Positions 36,723 through 46,186 of a stretch of DNA of 64,000 nt are shown one piece after another. The notes under the pieces were generated by a model. It did no database searches, was not told where the DNA came from, and saw only the letters and a program-made list of their open reading frames with translations. Every line of letters begins with the position of its first letter. Positions within the stretch are counted from its first letter, which is position 1. A program made the translations under genes and the position numbers. Source of the DNA: Aestuariibaculum suncheonense (GTDB lineage: Bacteria; Bacteroidota; Bacteroidia; Flavobacteriales; Flavobacteriaceae). Location: positions 248,001 to 312,000 of the forward strand of contig NZ_JACVXC010000001.1 of NCBI RefSeq assembly GCF_014596935.1, read 5' to 3'.

Positions 36723-38036
36723 TTGGACCCTGAGCCCGCCAGTTTTAGTAGTTTAATAGCCGCAGTTGATTACTCAATTGTATTTGGTTTTGTGTTATTA
36801 TTTATACTGCTATGTTGTTCCGCACTTATTTCTGGTGCTGAAGTAGCTATGTTCTCGCTTTCGCGCAGTGATATTGAGAAAGGTTTGGAAGAGAAATCCA
36901 GACGGATTCAAATTATTTCAGATTTATTAGATCGCCCTAAAAAATTACTGGCAACCATTCTTGTAGCTAATAACTTCATTAATATTGCAGTGGTAATTCT
37001 GTTTGCTTATTTAAGTGAATTTTTATTTTCAGGAATAACATCTCCATTAATTAAGTTTATTATCGAGGTGGTTATTGTAACCTTCTTAATTTTATTATTT
37101 GGTGAAATTTTACCTAAAATTTATGCCAGCCGAAATAATCTGAAGTTTGCTGTATTTATGGCCTATCCGCTTAAGGTGTTAGATGTGTTATTGTCACCTT
37201 TAAGTTTGCCTATGCGAAGTGTTACCATAGCAATTCATAATAAATTAGGAAAACAAAAGTCGAATTTAAGTGTCGATCAGTTATCTCAGGCTTTAGAGTT
37301 AACAAGTGAAGAAGACACCACTAAAGAAGAACACAAAATTTTGCAAGGCATTGTGCAGTTTGGTAACACAGATACCAAACAGGTGATGCGTCCGAGAATC
37401 GATATTTTTGCTTTAAATATAGAACAGAAGTACGCCGATATTTTACCTGAAATCATTGAGAATGGGTATTCGCGTATTCCGGTATTTCAAGATAATATTG
37501 ATAACATTAAGGGGATACTTTACGTAAAAGATTTGTTGCCTTATATCGATAGAAAACAGTTTGATTGGACAACTTTAATCAGAGAGCCATTTTTCGTGCC
37601 TGAAAACAAAAAACTGGATGATTTAATGGCAGAATTTCAGGAGAAAAAAGTCCATTTAGCAGTTGTGGTTGATGAGTATGGGGGAACATCTGGATTGATT
37701 TCTTTGGAAGATATTATTGAAGAAATTGTTGGAGACATTAGTGATGAGTTTGATGATGAGGATTTAACCTATTCAAAACTCGATGACCGTAATTTTGTAT
37801 TCGAAGGTAAAACGGCACTGAAAGATTTCTATAAGATTATTAAAATTGAAGATGAAACCATTTTCGAGGAAAATAAAGGCGAAGCCGAAACTATCGCAGG
37901 TTTTGTGTTAGAGATTTCAAAAAGTTTTCCGAAGTTAAACAGTAAAATAAATTTTAAAAATTTCGTTTTTAAAATTGAAGCTTTAGATAAGAAACGTATA
38001 AAGCTCGTTAAATTTACCATTCTTGATGAAGTATAA
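36723..38036 (+). CDS. gldE: GldE, gliding motility-associated CBS protein
   Basis: A 437-residue membrane protein with a CNNM/HlyC-type transmembrane domain (about 15-150), a CBS pair (about 205-330) and a CorC/HlyC C-terminal domain (YSKLDDRNFVFEGKT). The start is TTG at 36723 giving MDPEPASF; F. johnsoniae GldE also starts with MDP, and no ATG fits, so TTG is probably genuine. GldE is linked to gliding in F. johnsoniae and overlaps gldD, as here. Secure in identity; the start is well argued. Confidence 0.92.
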   Translation: MDPEPASFSSLIAAVDYSIVFGFVLLFILLCCSALISGAEVAMFSLSRSDIEKGLEEKSRRIQIISDLLDRPKKLLATILVANNFINIAVVILFAYLSEFLFSGITSPLIKFIIEVVIVTFLILLFGEILPKIYASRNNLKFAVFMAYPLKVLDVLLSPLSLPMRSVTIAIHNKLGKQKSNLSVDQLSQALELTSEEDTTKEEHKILQGIVQFGNTDTKQVMRPRIDIFALNIEQKYADILPEIIENGYSRIPVFQDNIDNIKGILYVKDLLPYIDRKQFDWTTLIREPFFVPENKKLDDLMAEFQEKKVHLAVVVDEYGGTSGLISLEDIIEEIVGDISDEFDDEDLTYSKLDDRNFVFEGKTALKDFYKIIKIEDETIFEENKGEAETIAGFVLEISKSFPKLNSKINFKNFVFKIEALDKKRIKLVKFTILDEV

Positions 38037-38613
38037 TATTTACTTGTTCCTATTAATTGTATTGTGTGTGTCTTGTGGCGAAGATTATATTCCTAAGCCT
38101 AAAGCTTTTTTAAGGTTAGATTACCCCGAGCATAAATACAGCCGGCCAGATTTTACAGGTTTGCCATTTTCTTTTGAAACGAATAAGTTGGCAACCGAAG
38201 TTAATGTAAAACCTATGCGATCGTCTGTTGAAAGTTATGGAGTTGATTTGCAATACCCTTCCATGAAGGGAACAATTTTTATTACGTATAAGGCTGTTAA
38301 TAATGATAAAAAAGTATTGGAAAAGTATTTGCGTGATGCTGAAAAGCTAACTATAGAGCACATGATTAAAGCAGAAGAGGTTCCTCCAATGTTTCCTTTT
38401 GAAAACAAGAAAGAGAGAGTTTATGGTGTTTTCTCTGAAGTAAAAGGTGATGTGGCTTCACCAGCGCAGTTTTATGTTACCGATAGTGTGAATCACTTTT
38501 TAACAGGGTCGTTGTATTTTTACGCGAAACCTAATTACGATTCTATTTTACCAGCAGCAAATTATCTTGAAAAAGATATTCAGCATATTATGGAAACCTT
38601 AAGGTGGAAATAA
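38026..38613 (+). CDS. gldD: GldD, gliding motility lipoprotein
   Basis: A 195-residue lipoprotein (VLCVSC, Cys17), required for gliding and for type IX secretion related processes in F. johnsoniae. Family features are FLRLDYPEHKYS and the GLPFSFETN region. The ATG at 38026 overlaps the end of gldE by 11 bases, so translation is coupled; the TTG at 38023 is not needed. Followed by a strong terminator. Secure. Confidence 0.93.
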   Translation: MKYNIYLFLLIVLCVSCGEDYIPKPKAFLRLDYPEHKYSRPDFTGLPFSFETNKLATEVNVKPMRSSVESYGVDLQYPSMKGTIFITYKAVNNDKKVLEKYLRDAEKLTIEHMIKAEEVPPMFPFENKKERVYGVFSEVKGDVASPAQFYVTDSVNHFLTGSLYFYAKPNYDSILPAANYLEKDIQHIMETLRWK

Positions 38614-38644
38614 AAAAACGTCTAGATTTCTAGACGTTTTTTTT
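38612..38644. terminator. Terminator between gldD and the convergent HMA gene
   Basis: The nearly perfect stem AAAACGTCTAGA / TCTAGACGTTTT is followed by a T run; A-rich on the other side, so probably used in both directions. Confidence 0.87.
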
Positions 38645-38685
38645 AGTTATTATGTATTGTAACGCAACAGGGCTTTGTGTCAGGT

Positions 38686-39072
38686 TTATTCAGTTGAAAA
38701 ATGTTCAACGGTTTTCATGTTGCTTACTTTATAAGTGTCGCTAACCAAAGTTACAGTTTCTGTTAAGTTTTCAGGGGTAACAATGGCGTCGTTGTATTCA
38801 ACCATCGCTAGTTTTTTATCGAAATCTACTTTAGCCGATTTTACGCCGTCCATCTTAGCTAATTTCTTTTCAATGGTTTTAGCACATCCTATCATGCATG
38901 TCATACCATCAACGTTAAATTCAGCTTTAGCGTAAGTCGCATTAGGATCTAATTTTTGAGTAGTACTGGTCGTTGCAACTTCTATAGTTTTTATTTCAGC
39001 TTCAACTTTATTTTTACAGCTAAAAGTTAAAAGTGTCACTACTGCAACAAGGAATATCTTTTTCATTTTCAA
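38686..39072 (-). CDS. Heavy-metal-associated (HMA) domain lipoprotein
   Basis: A 128-residue lipoprotein (LLTFSC, Cys19) with one HMA domain (about 50-105): GMTCMIGCAKTIEKKLAKMDG. The metal site is C-X3-C rather than the usual C-X2-C. It would bind a soft metal such as copper in the periplasm or at the outer membrane. The gene is alone, convergent with gldD. Its natural partner may be the metal-efflux operon at 17.4-23.3 kb, but there is no direct link. Family secure. Confidence 0.88.
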   Translation of the reverse strand: MKMKKIFLVAVVTLLTFSCKNKVEAEIKTIEVATTSTTQKLDPNATYAKAEFNVDGMTCMIGCAKTIEKKLAKMDGVKSAKVDFDKKLAMVEYNDAIVTPENLTETVTLVSDTYKVSNMKTVEHFSTE

Positions 39073-39137
39073 TGATTTTAAAAGGTGTTATGGGAACAAA
39101 ATTACTAAATAATACGGTTTAATGGATTTAGAAGCTT

Positions 39138-39145
39138 TAATTTTG
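39138..39145 (+). promoter_or_regulatory. Possible -7 box of the DMT transporter gene
   Basis: TAATTTTG fits TAnnTTTG, about 22 bp before the GTG start. The leader holds an out-of-frame six-codon ATG frame (39161-39181) that overlaps the start. Confidence 0.4.
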
Positions 39146-39167
39146 CGCGCATTAAATAAAATGCTTG

Positions 39168-40043
39168 GTGAAAACGAATAATTTAAAGTGGGTGTATTTG
39201 TTTACACTTTCAGTAATCTGGGGAAGTTCTTTTATACTAATCAAAAAGTCACTTTTAGGCTTAACGCCCATGCAACTTGGGGTTTTACGAAATTTAATCA
39301 CTTCTCTTATTTTATTGACTTTAGGGTTTAGAGGATTGAAAACCGTGACGCTAAATGAGTGGAAGTGGTTAGCGGTTTCAGGTTTGGTAGGGTCTTTTGT
39401 ACCGGCCTTCTTATTCGCTATAGCGGAAACTGAGATTGATAGTGCGGTAACTTCGGTATTAAATTCTTTAGTGCCAATGCATACATTTTGGTTGGGCTTG
39501 ACATTTTTTAATATTCCCTCTTCAAAACGTCAGTTTTTAGGATTGGTTGTTGGGTTTATTGGTTCCTGTGTCTTAATGTTGAATGGAGCCGAGTTGAATC
39601 CGAATCAAAACTACTGGTATGCCGGATTTATTCTGTTATCGGGATTAATGTATGGACTCAATGTGAATATCATCAAGCGTTATTTACATAATGTAAAACC
39701 ACTTACTATCGCAGCTGGTAATTATACCATCATCTTTTTTCCTGCCGTAATCATGTTGTTTTTTGTGGATTTCTTTTCTAGAGAAACTTTTGCTAACCCG
39801 GAATTCGGGATGTCTATGATTTATATAACAACTTTGTCCTTTTTTGGAACCGCCATGGCTAAAATTTTATTCAATAAATTGGTGAAAATTAGTACGCCTG
39901 TGTTTACATCATCGGTAACGTATGTGATGCCGATTGTCGCTTTAATGTGGGGATTTTTAGATGGAGAGCGTTTTAGTTTTACGCAGGCTGTTGCTGGTTT
40001 TGTGATTCTTTTAGGTGTTTTTTTAGTGCATAAAAGGGAGTAA
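39168..40043 (+). CDS. EamA/DMT-family transporter
   Basis: A 291-residue protein with about ten transmembrane helices in two EamA repeats (WGSSFILIKKSLLG in the first; FTSSVTYVMPIVALMWGFLDGE in the second). Such transporters usually export metabolites or amino acids. There is no in-frame ATG near the start; GTG 39168 (KTNNLKWVYLF) is preferred over TTG 39165. Single gene; substrate unknown. Confidence 0.9.
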   Translation: MKTNNLKWVYLFTLSVIWGSSFILIKKSLLGLTPMQLGVLRNLITSLILLTLGFRGLKTVTLNEWKWLAVSGLVGSFVPAFLFAIAETEIDSAVTSVLNSLVPMHTFWLGLTFFNIPSSKRQFLGLVVGFIGSCVLMLNGAELNPNQNYWYAGFILLSGLMYGLNVNIIKRYLHNVKPLTIAAGNYTIIFFPAVIMLFFVDFFSRETFANPEFGMSMIYITTLSFFGTAMAKILFNKLVKISTPVFTSSVTYVMPIVALMWGFLDGERFSFTQAVAGFVILLGVFLVHKRE

Positions 40044-40133
40044 TAGTCGGATTTACAGTGAATAATAATTGGGGTTAAATTATTATTATTCAGGAATTTT
40101 TACGAAATTTAAGTGAATTAATTTTTGGTAAAA

Positions 40134-40574
40134 ATGAAAAAAATAGCTCTTCCTATCCGATTTGGCCTAGTCACTAGTGCTGTATTAATTGCTTACTTTT
40201 TAATTTTAGCATTGTTCCACAGGCACATTTATCCGGCGTTTAGTTTTTTTAATGCGGTTATCACTGCCTTTGGTATTTATGAAGCCATTAAGCTCACCAA
40301 ACTAGAAAAACCAGAAGCGTTTTCGTATGGAGAAGGTTTTAAAACCGGACTTATTACAGGTTTTATTGCAGCCATTTTATTTACTTTTTTCTTTTTATTT
40401 TACATTACCGAAATTAATGCTGGATTTTTATCAGAATTATTTAAAGTACTTAAAGGCGGGTTAGATGCTGATACAGGCTTAGTTACCTTTGTGGTTTTAA
40501 TCATGGGATTGGCTACAACGGTCATTGCTACTCTGGCAGTTATGCAATTTTTAAAAAATAGCACGCAAACTTAA
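40134..40574 (+). CDS. DUF4199 membrane protein
   Basis: A 146-residue membrane protein with about four hydrophobic helices. The pattern (IRFGLVTSAVLIAYFLIL, SYGEGFKTGLITGFIAAILF) matches DUF4199, a Bacteroidota family of unknown function often found near cell-wall or envelope genes. ATG 40134 is chosen; a TTG nine bases earlier is less likely. It lies 100 bp before the rplU operon, apparently as a separate unit. Confidence 0.85.
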   Translation: MKKIALPIRFGLVTSAVLIAYFLILALFHRHIYPAFSFFNAVITAFGIYEAIKLTKLEKPEAFSYGEGFKTGLITGFIAAILFTFFFLFYITEINAGFLSELFKVLKGGLDADTGLVTFVVLIMGLATTVIATLAVMQFLKNSTQT

Positions 40575-40581
40575 TAAAACG

Positions 40582-40612
40582 TTTGTTAATTAATTAATTA
40601 GCAGTATATTTG
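40582..40612 (+). promoter_or_regulatory. Promoter of rplU-rpmA
   Basis: TTTG (40582-40585), a 19-nt spacer and TATATTTG (40605-40612) are an exact match to the Bacteroidota housekeeping consensus. A small imperfect hairpin (CGCCTAT ... ATAGGGCG, 40618-40633) lies in the leader and could be a control site. Confidence 0.82.
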
Positions 40613-40673
40613 CACCCGCCTATTATAGGGCGAGTAGTATTTCATAACAAAATTAATTAATAAACGTTACGCT

Positions 40674-41156
40674 ATGTACGCAATTGTAGAGATAGCAGGG
40701 CAACAATTCAAAGTTGAAAAAGACCAGAAAGTCTTTGTTAATCGTTTAGCTACCGAAGAAGGTGAAGCAGTATCTTTTGATAATGTACTTCTTTTAAGCG
40801 ACGGTGACAATGTTACTGTAGGCGCCCCAGCTATAAACGGAGCTCAAGTAGGAGCAAAAGTTTTAAAACACCTTAAAGGTGATAAAGTAATAGTTTTCAA
40901 GAAGAAACGTAGAAAAGGTTACCGTGTAAAAAATGGTCACAGACAAGCTTTAACTGAGATCGTTATTGAAAGTATCGTTGCTTCAGGTGCTAAACCAGCT
41001 GCTAAAGCTGAGAAAAAAATAGAAGCTCCTAAAGCTGAAGCTTCTCAAGATTTAAGCGCTTTAACTGTTGCTGAATTAAGAGAAATGGCGAAAGCAAAAG
41101 ATATTTCAGGATTTTCTACAATGAAGAAAGCTGAATTAATCGCTGCTTTAAGTTAA
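40674..41156 (+). CDS. rplU: Ribosomal protein L21 with C-terminal Rho-N/SAP-like domain
   Basis: A 160-residue protein. Residues 1 to about 103 are normal L21 (MYAIVEIAGQQFKV ... KRRKGYRVKNGHRQ). A Lys/Ala/Glu linker (104-125) joins it to a helical motif at 127-160 (LTVAELREMAKAKDISG ... MKKAELIAALS) that matches the Rho N-terminal or SAP/HeH type of nucleic-acid-binding domain. The tail is clearly part of the same frame. The first gene of a ribosomal operon, with rpmA 23 bp downstream. L21 secure; the tail assignment is good. Confidence 0.96.
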   Translation: MYAIVEIAGQQFKVEKDQKVFVNRLATEEGEAVSFDNVLLLSDGDNVTVGAPAINGAQVGAKVLKHLKGDKVIVFKKKRRKGYRVKNGHRQALTEIVIESIVASGAKPAAKAEKKIEAPKAEASQDLSALTVAELREMAKAKDISGFSTMKKAELIAALS

Positions 41157-41179
41157 TAATAAAATAAAATCGAAATAAA

Positions 41180-41440
41180 ATGGCACATAAAAAAGGAGTC
41201 GGAAGTTCGAAAAACGGTAGAGAATCAGAATCGAAACGATTAGGTGTTAAGATTTTTGGTGGTCAAGCTGCATTAGCTGGAAACATTATCGTTAGACAAA
41301 GAGGTAACACTCACCACCCAGGTGAAAATGTTTACCAAGGTAAAGATCATACTTTACACGCTCAAGTTGATGGCGTTGTAAAATTTACTAAAAAGAAAAA
41401 CAATAAGTCTTACGTTTCTATAGAGCCTTTCGAAGCTTAA
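41180..41440 (+). CDS. rpmA: Ribosomal protein L27
   Basis: An 86-residue L27 with the standard N-terminus ([22 protein letters not shown]) and [18 protein letters not shown]27 reaches toward the peptidyl transferase centre of the large subunit. There is no cleavable N-terminal extension of the Firmicutes type. It follows rplU at 23 bp and is followed by a terminator. Secure. Confidence 0.97.
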   Translation: MAHKKGVGSSKNGRESESKRLGVKIFGGQAALAGNIIVRQRGNTHHPGENVYQGKDHTLHAQVDGVVKFTKKKNNKSYVSIEPFEA

Positions 41441-41465
41441 GAAACTATTCTTTTTAAGATATATT

Positions 41466-41495
41466 AACCCTTTCTGTTTACAGGAAGGGTTTTTG
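41466..41495 (+). terminator. Terminator of rplU-rpmA
   Basis: An 11-bp stem with one G-T pair (AACCCTTTCTG / CAGGAAGGGTT), a TTTA loop and a T run. Confidence 0.88.
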
Positions 41496-41585
41496 TGTTT
41501 AATAATTATAGCTTAATATTAAATACACATTTAAGTCATATACAGGATGTTTCTTTAAGGTTTGTTTTAAAAGAAATTTCCAGTT

Positions 41586-43160
41586 TTGACTTATATTAAA
41601 CTATTTTTAGTTGCTTTTTTTGTTGCATTGTCTTTTCCAATTAATGCACAGTCTGATACAATAACGTCTCACTTAGTTGATTTAAAATTCAGCCGATTAA
41701 AGAATCAATTGCAATCGGCACAAAAGAAGAAGGATTCTGTTGGTATCGCTCATGAATACATTAGATTAGGTGATTTTTATAAGAATTTGTGGTTAGATAG
41801 CGAGGCTGTAAAACAATACCATATGGCACAATCGTTTTACAGTAAAACAGATACGGTTTATGTCTATCTCAACAATCAGTTAGCCGAAATTCACCATGGT
41901 CTCAAACAATTTGAAGAGGCACAATTGTATTTAAAGCAAAGCCTAGAGGTTTCAAAAACATTGAACTACAAAAAAGGTCTTGCCCGAACTAACGCTTTGT
42001 TTGGAAGTGTTGCCGAAAAGGAAAAACGCTACGAAGATGCTTTACGTTATGAAACGACAAGTTTTGAGTTATTTAAAGTATTAAATGATAGTCTAGGGCT
42101 TGCTGTTACTAATGAAAACATCGGAAGTATTTATGAAGATTTAGAACAATATGATGTAGCATATCAATACTTCAAAGCGGCTTTCAATTATGTGCAACAT
42201 AGTAATTCCGATATTAAGATTAACATCATTAATAATTTAGGGGATGTCAATCGAAAATTAGGAAAATACGAGAAGGCACTTGAATATACGCAACAGGCGT
42301 TAAAGTTGGCTCGACAAACAAAAAACGGTTCGCAGGAAGAAAGTGCTTTAAAAGATCTGGCCAGGACATATGCTGAAATGGGGGAATTTGATAAAGCATA
42401 TCATTATTTAACCGACCAGACCATTGCTAATGAACAAGAATTGAAACGCCATAATTCCGAATTGGTTAGCTCGTTGCAAATTTTACATGAGGTTAAAGAA
42501 CAGGAAACTCAGGTAGAATTACTCAATAAACAAAACCAGTTGAGTCAAACGCGGCAACTCACTATATTGTTATGTAGCGTTGCGTTAACGGTGATATTCA
42601 TCATCATTCTTTTTTATTTTAAACGGAAAAAAAAGCAGGAAAGCACTATTATTCAATATGAGCAACAATTATTAGAAGCCGATTTAGAACGCAAGATCGC
42701 CAAAGAAAAAGCGTTAAAACGTGAAATTGATATTCAGGTTTCAGCCTTAACGAATTATAGTTTAAATCTGGCTCAAAAAAATAAAATGCTTTCTGAAGTT
42801 TCAAGAACTTTAGCTAGCCTAAAAGATAGAAATAGTGAGTTAATTAAGAATAAACTTGAAAGCTTGTCAAAGGATATTGAAATAGAATTATCTCAGCAAA
42901 ATGAATGGAGTGAATTGTTAGGCTTTTTCGGAAAAATTCATCCCGGATTCTTTGAGAAATTAAAAGCAGAGGCCCTTGAAGAGCTGTCTATGTCCGATTT
43001 ACGTTTATGTATGCTCATCCGTTTGAATTTATCTTCAAAAGATATGGCATCCATACTTCATATCACACCTGATAGCGTTCGAATTGCGCGTTATCGAATG
43101 CGAAAAAAATTACCACTTCAACCAAAAGAAAAGTTAGATGTGTATTTGGCTAATGTGTAG
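41586..43160 (+). CDS. Membrane TPR protein with C-terminal HTH, regulator of the phytase locus
   Basis: A 524-residue protein: signal peptide (1-21, ending NAQ), a series of TPRs (about 40-300), one transmembrane helix (325-345), coiled coil (about 350-445) and a C-terminal LuxR-like HTH (about 465-520, LSSKDMASILHITPDSVRIARYRMRKKL). The sensing part is thus outside and the DNA-binding part inside. The start is TTG at 41586: a stop lies just upstream and no ATG or GTG fits. It stands 158 bp before a TonB-dependent receptor and a phytase, so it is likely their regulator. The layout is known in Bacteroidota. Confidence 0.85.
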   Translation: MTYIKLFLVAFFVALSFPINAQSDTITSHLVDLKFSRLKNQLQSAQKKKDSVGIAHEYIRLGDFYKNLWLDSEAVKQYHMAQSFYSKTDTVYVYLNNQLAEIHHGLKQFEEAQLYLKQSLEVSKTLNYKKGLARTNALFGSVAEKEKRYEDALRYETTSFELFKVLNDSLGLAVTNENIGSIYEDLEQYDVAYQYFKAAFNYVQHSNSDIKINIINNLGDVNRKLGKYEKALEYTQQALKLARQTKNGSQEESALKDLARTYAEMGEFDKAYHYLTDQTIANEQELKRHNSELVSSLQILHEVKEQETQVELLNKQNQLSQTRQLTILLCSVALTVIFIIILFYFKRKKKQESTIIQYEQQLLEADLERKIAKEKALKREIDIQVSALTNYSLNLAQKNKMLSEVSRTLASLKDRNSELIKNKLESLSKDIEIELSQQNEWSELLGFFGKIHPGFFEKLKAEALEELSMSDLRLCMLIRLNLSSKDMASILHITPDSVRIARYRMRKKLPLQPKEKLDVYLANV

Positions 43161-43275
43161 CTAATCTTAACGCTATGTTGTGCCAATGTTAATGTTGCTT
43201 TGTAATATACCCTGTATACTATGATTTGTTACGGTTTGTTAACATAGGCTTTAGCTAATTGAGTGTGTTGGTAGG

Positions 43276-43283
43276 TAGTTTTG
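43276..43283 (+). promoter_or_regulatory. Possible -7 box of the receptor-phytase unit
   Basis: TAGTTTTG fits TAnnTTTG, 36 bp before the receptor ATG. The preceding region has TTGTTAACA (43236-43244), a possible operator. Confidence 0.35.
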
Positions 43284-43318
43284 TTCCTAGAATTTAACTA
43301 AAAATAATCAACTTAAAA

Positions 43319-46174
43319 ATGAAACACTATTTAGTTTTTTTAATGTTACTGGGAATCTCTTTCAGTAGCTTTTCACAAACCGGAAATATTCAGGGGGTCA
43401 TTACCGACGAAAACGGTATTGCGGTACCAGGTGCTACTGTTGCAGTACAAGGTTTTAATAAAGGAGCAGTGACCGATTTCGATGGAACTTATACACTTGT
43501 AGAAGTTCGCGAAGGACTTCAAAAATTAATTGTAAGTTTTCTTGGTTACGCCAACGTTGAAAATGAAGTAACCGTTAAAGCAAATCAAACGGTGATTTTA
43601 AACATAACTATGAGTTCTAAGTCAACAGAACTGGAAGAAGTATTGGTAACAGGTTATGGTTTGGGAGGACAAGCGAGAGCTTTGAACACGCAGAAGAATA
43701 AACAAAATATTACCAACATTGTGTCGACTGACCAGATTGGTAAGTTTCCTGATGCTAATATTGGAGACGCGGTAAAACGTATTCCAGGGATTACCATGCA
43801 GGTCGATCAAGGTGAAGCCAGAAACATTATCATTCGTGGTTTATCACCACAATTAAACTCGGTAACCTTAAACGGAAGTCGTATTCCTTCTGCTGAAGGA
43901 GATAACCGTAATGTGCAAATGGATTTAATTCCGTCAGACATGATTCAAACTATCGAGGTAAATAAAGCTGTAACGCCAGATATGGATGCAGATGCCCTTG
44001 GTGGATCGGTAAACTTAATTACCAGAACATCACCTCAAGGTTTTCGCTTATCTGCTACGGCAGGTTCTGGAGTGAATTTCATTACAGATAAGCGCATCTT
44101 AAACGGTTCGTTTTTAGTGGGAGACCGTTCTAAAAATGATAAATTCGGATGGATGGTTTCAGCATCTATCAACGATAATGATTTTGGTAGCGATAACGTT
44201 GAAGCAGAGTGGGAAGATGAGTTTGAATACAATACTGGGGTTCAAGATTCAGAAGGAGAGGATATTTTAGAGGAAGTTGTAGTAAACCCGTATGCGAAAG
44301 TATTTGAGGTTAGAGAATATTTAGTGCAACGTGTTCGCAGAAGTTTCTCTGCTAACTTCGATTATAAGTTAAACGAAAATAACACCATATATTTTAAATC
44401 GATTTATAACTGGAGGGATGACCGCGAAAACCGTTTTCGTTTGGAAAATGAAATTTTAGACGGAGAAGATATTGGTAATGGAGATTTTTCAGTAGATGCT
44501 AACGGAAATTTAACCAGTTTCCCTGTGGAAGCGAAACGCCAAACCAAAGGAGGTATTGATGGCGGACGTAATAAAAATGCACGTTTAGAAGATCAGCGTA
44601 TGCAAAATTACAGCTTAAGCGGAGATCACTTATTTGGTAGTGTAGAATTAGACTGGATGGCATCGTATTCGAAAGCTTCTGAAGAGCGTTTAAATGAGCG
44701 TTATTTAGAGTATGAAAGCGAATATGGAGTAGCATTCAATAACAATGGAGATAAGCCGTTATTTACGCCTTTAAGTGCAACAGATTCAGATTTCAGGTTG
44801 TTTGAACTTGATGAAATTTCAGAAGAAAATCAGTATACCGAAGAACAGGATGTAAATTTCTTTGTAAATGTTAAAGCTCCACTGACTTTAATTAGCGATA
44901 AGGAAGGATTTTTGAAATTCGGATTCAAAAGTCGTTTAAAAAATAAAAACAGGAATAACGACTTTATGGAATACAGCGATGAAACCGGAGCATTAGAGCT
45001 TTTAGGCGATATTCCAACAAGAAATTATTCAGATAACGATTTCCTTGCCGGAAGTCAGTATCAGATAGGTAGTTTCGCTTCGAAAGATTATTTAGGAGGT
45101 TTAAACTTATACGACAGTAGTCTTTTTGAAGGGGAAGATCTTCCAGATGAATATTTAACAGCTAACTTCGATGTAAACGAAAATGTATACGCTGGCTATG
45201 CGATGTTAAATCAGCAATTTTCAGATAAATTCACCGTATTAGCAGGTGTGCGTTTAGAGCATACAGCTATTGATAGTGAGGGAAATACATTGGTATTTAA
45301 CGAAGATGGTGATTACGATGGTACTCAGGTTGTTAAAGGTAAAGGGAGTTATACAAATCTACTACCGGGTGTGCATTTAAAATACAATGTGGCCGATAAT
45401 ACCGTGTTACGTTTTGCATGGACAAACACTTTAGCACGTCCTAACTATGTAGATTTAGTGCCTTATCAGGAAATTAATAATGAAGATGAGGAGATTTACT
45501 TCGGAAATTCAGAACTAAATCCAACAACCTCGATGAACTTCGATATTATGGCAGAGCAGTATTTTAAATCTGTCGGATTATTATCGGGAGGTGTGTTCTA
45601 TAAGGATATTCAAGATTTCATTTATACTAATGTTTCTGAAGATGAAAACGGTTTTGAAGTTTACAAACCATTAAATGGTAACGGCGCAACAGTTTTTGGG
45701 GCAGAGGTGTCTTTGCAACGCCGTTTAGATTTCTTACCAGGTTTTGCTAAAAACTTCAGCATTTATTTAAACTATACGTATTTATCGTCTGATACCGATG
45801 GTATTTATAACGAAGATGGTGAAGAGCGTACCGATTTAGATTTACCTAACACTGCGCCAAATATGCTTAATGGATCGTTAGGTTACGCCGATAAACACTT
45901 TAGCGTGCGTTTATCAGGAAACTTCTCTGATGCTTATGTTGATGAAATTGGTGGTCGTGCATTCGAAGATCGTTACTACGACAAACAGTTTTTCTTAGAT
46001 TTCAATGCAAACGTAGCGTTATCAAAACAATTGAGTTTATATGTAAATTTAAACAACATCACGAATCAGCCATTGCGTTATTATCAAGGTGTAAAAGGAA
46101 GAACCATGCAAATGGAGTACTACGAAAAACGCCTGAACTTTGGTTTAAAATACGATTTGTTTAAAAAGAAATAA
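43319..46174 (+). CDS. TonB-dependent outer-membrane receptor of the phytase locus
   Basis: A 951-residue receptor: signal peptide (about 1-19, ending FSQ), a carboxypeptidase-D-like beta-sandwich (about 21-95), a plug domain (IGDAVKRIPGITMQ, RNIIIRGLSPQLNSVTLNG) and a 22-strand barrel closing at the C-terminus with LNFGLKYDLF. It imports a bulky ligand using TonB energy. The 12-bp spacing to the phytase gene and the HTH regulator upstream suggest phytate or its products as ligand. Receptor secure; ligand inferred. Confidence 0.93.
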   Translation: MKHYLVFLMLLGISFSSFSQTGNIQGVITDENGIAVPGATVAVQGFNKGAVTDFDGTYTLVEVREGLQKLIVSFLGYANVENEVTVKANQTVILNITMSSKSTELEEVLVTGYGLGGQARALNTQKNKQNITNIVSTDQIGKFPDANIGDAVKRIPGITMQVDQGEARNIIIRGLSPQLNSVTLNGSRIPSAEGDNRNVQMDLIPSDMIQTIEVNKAVTPDMDADALGGSVNLITRTSPQGFRLSATAGSGVNFITDKRILNGSFLVGDRSKNDKFGWMVSASINDNDFGSDNVEAEWEDEFEYNTGVQDSEGEDILEEVVVNPYAKVFEVREYLVQRVRRSFSANFDYKLNENNTIYFKSIYNWRDDRENRFRLENEILDGEDIGNGDFSVDANGNLTSFPVEAKRQTKGGIDGGRNKNARLEDQRMQNYSLSGDHLFGSVELDWMASYSKASEERLNERYLEYESEYGVAFNNNGDKPLFTPLSATDSDFRLFELDEISEENQYTEEQDVNFFVNVKAPLTLISDKEGFLKFGFKSRLKNKNRNNDFMEYSDETGALELLGDIPTRNYSDNDFLAGSQYQIGSFASKDYLGGLNLYDSSLFEGEDLPDEYLTANFDVNENVYAGYAMLNQQFSDKFTVLAGVRLEHTAIDSEGNTLVFNEDGDYDGTQVVKGKGSYTNLLPGVHLKYNVADNTVLRFAWTNTLARPNYVDLVPYQEINNEDEEIYFGNSELNPTTSMNFDIMAEQYFKSVGLLSGGVFYKDIQDFIYTNVSEDENGFEVYKPLNGNGATVFGAEVSLQRRLDFLPGFAKNFSIYLNYTYLSSDTDGIYNEDGEERTDLDLPNTAPNMLNGSLGYADKHFSVRLSGNFSDAYVDEIGGRAFEDRYYDKQFFLDFNANVALSKQLSLYVNLNNITNQPLRYYQGVKGRTMQMEYYEKRLNFGLKYDLFKKK

Positions 46175-46186
46175 GGTTAGATATAG

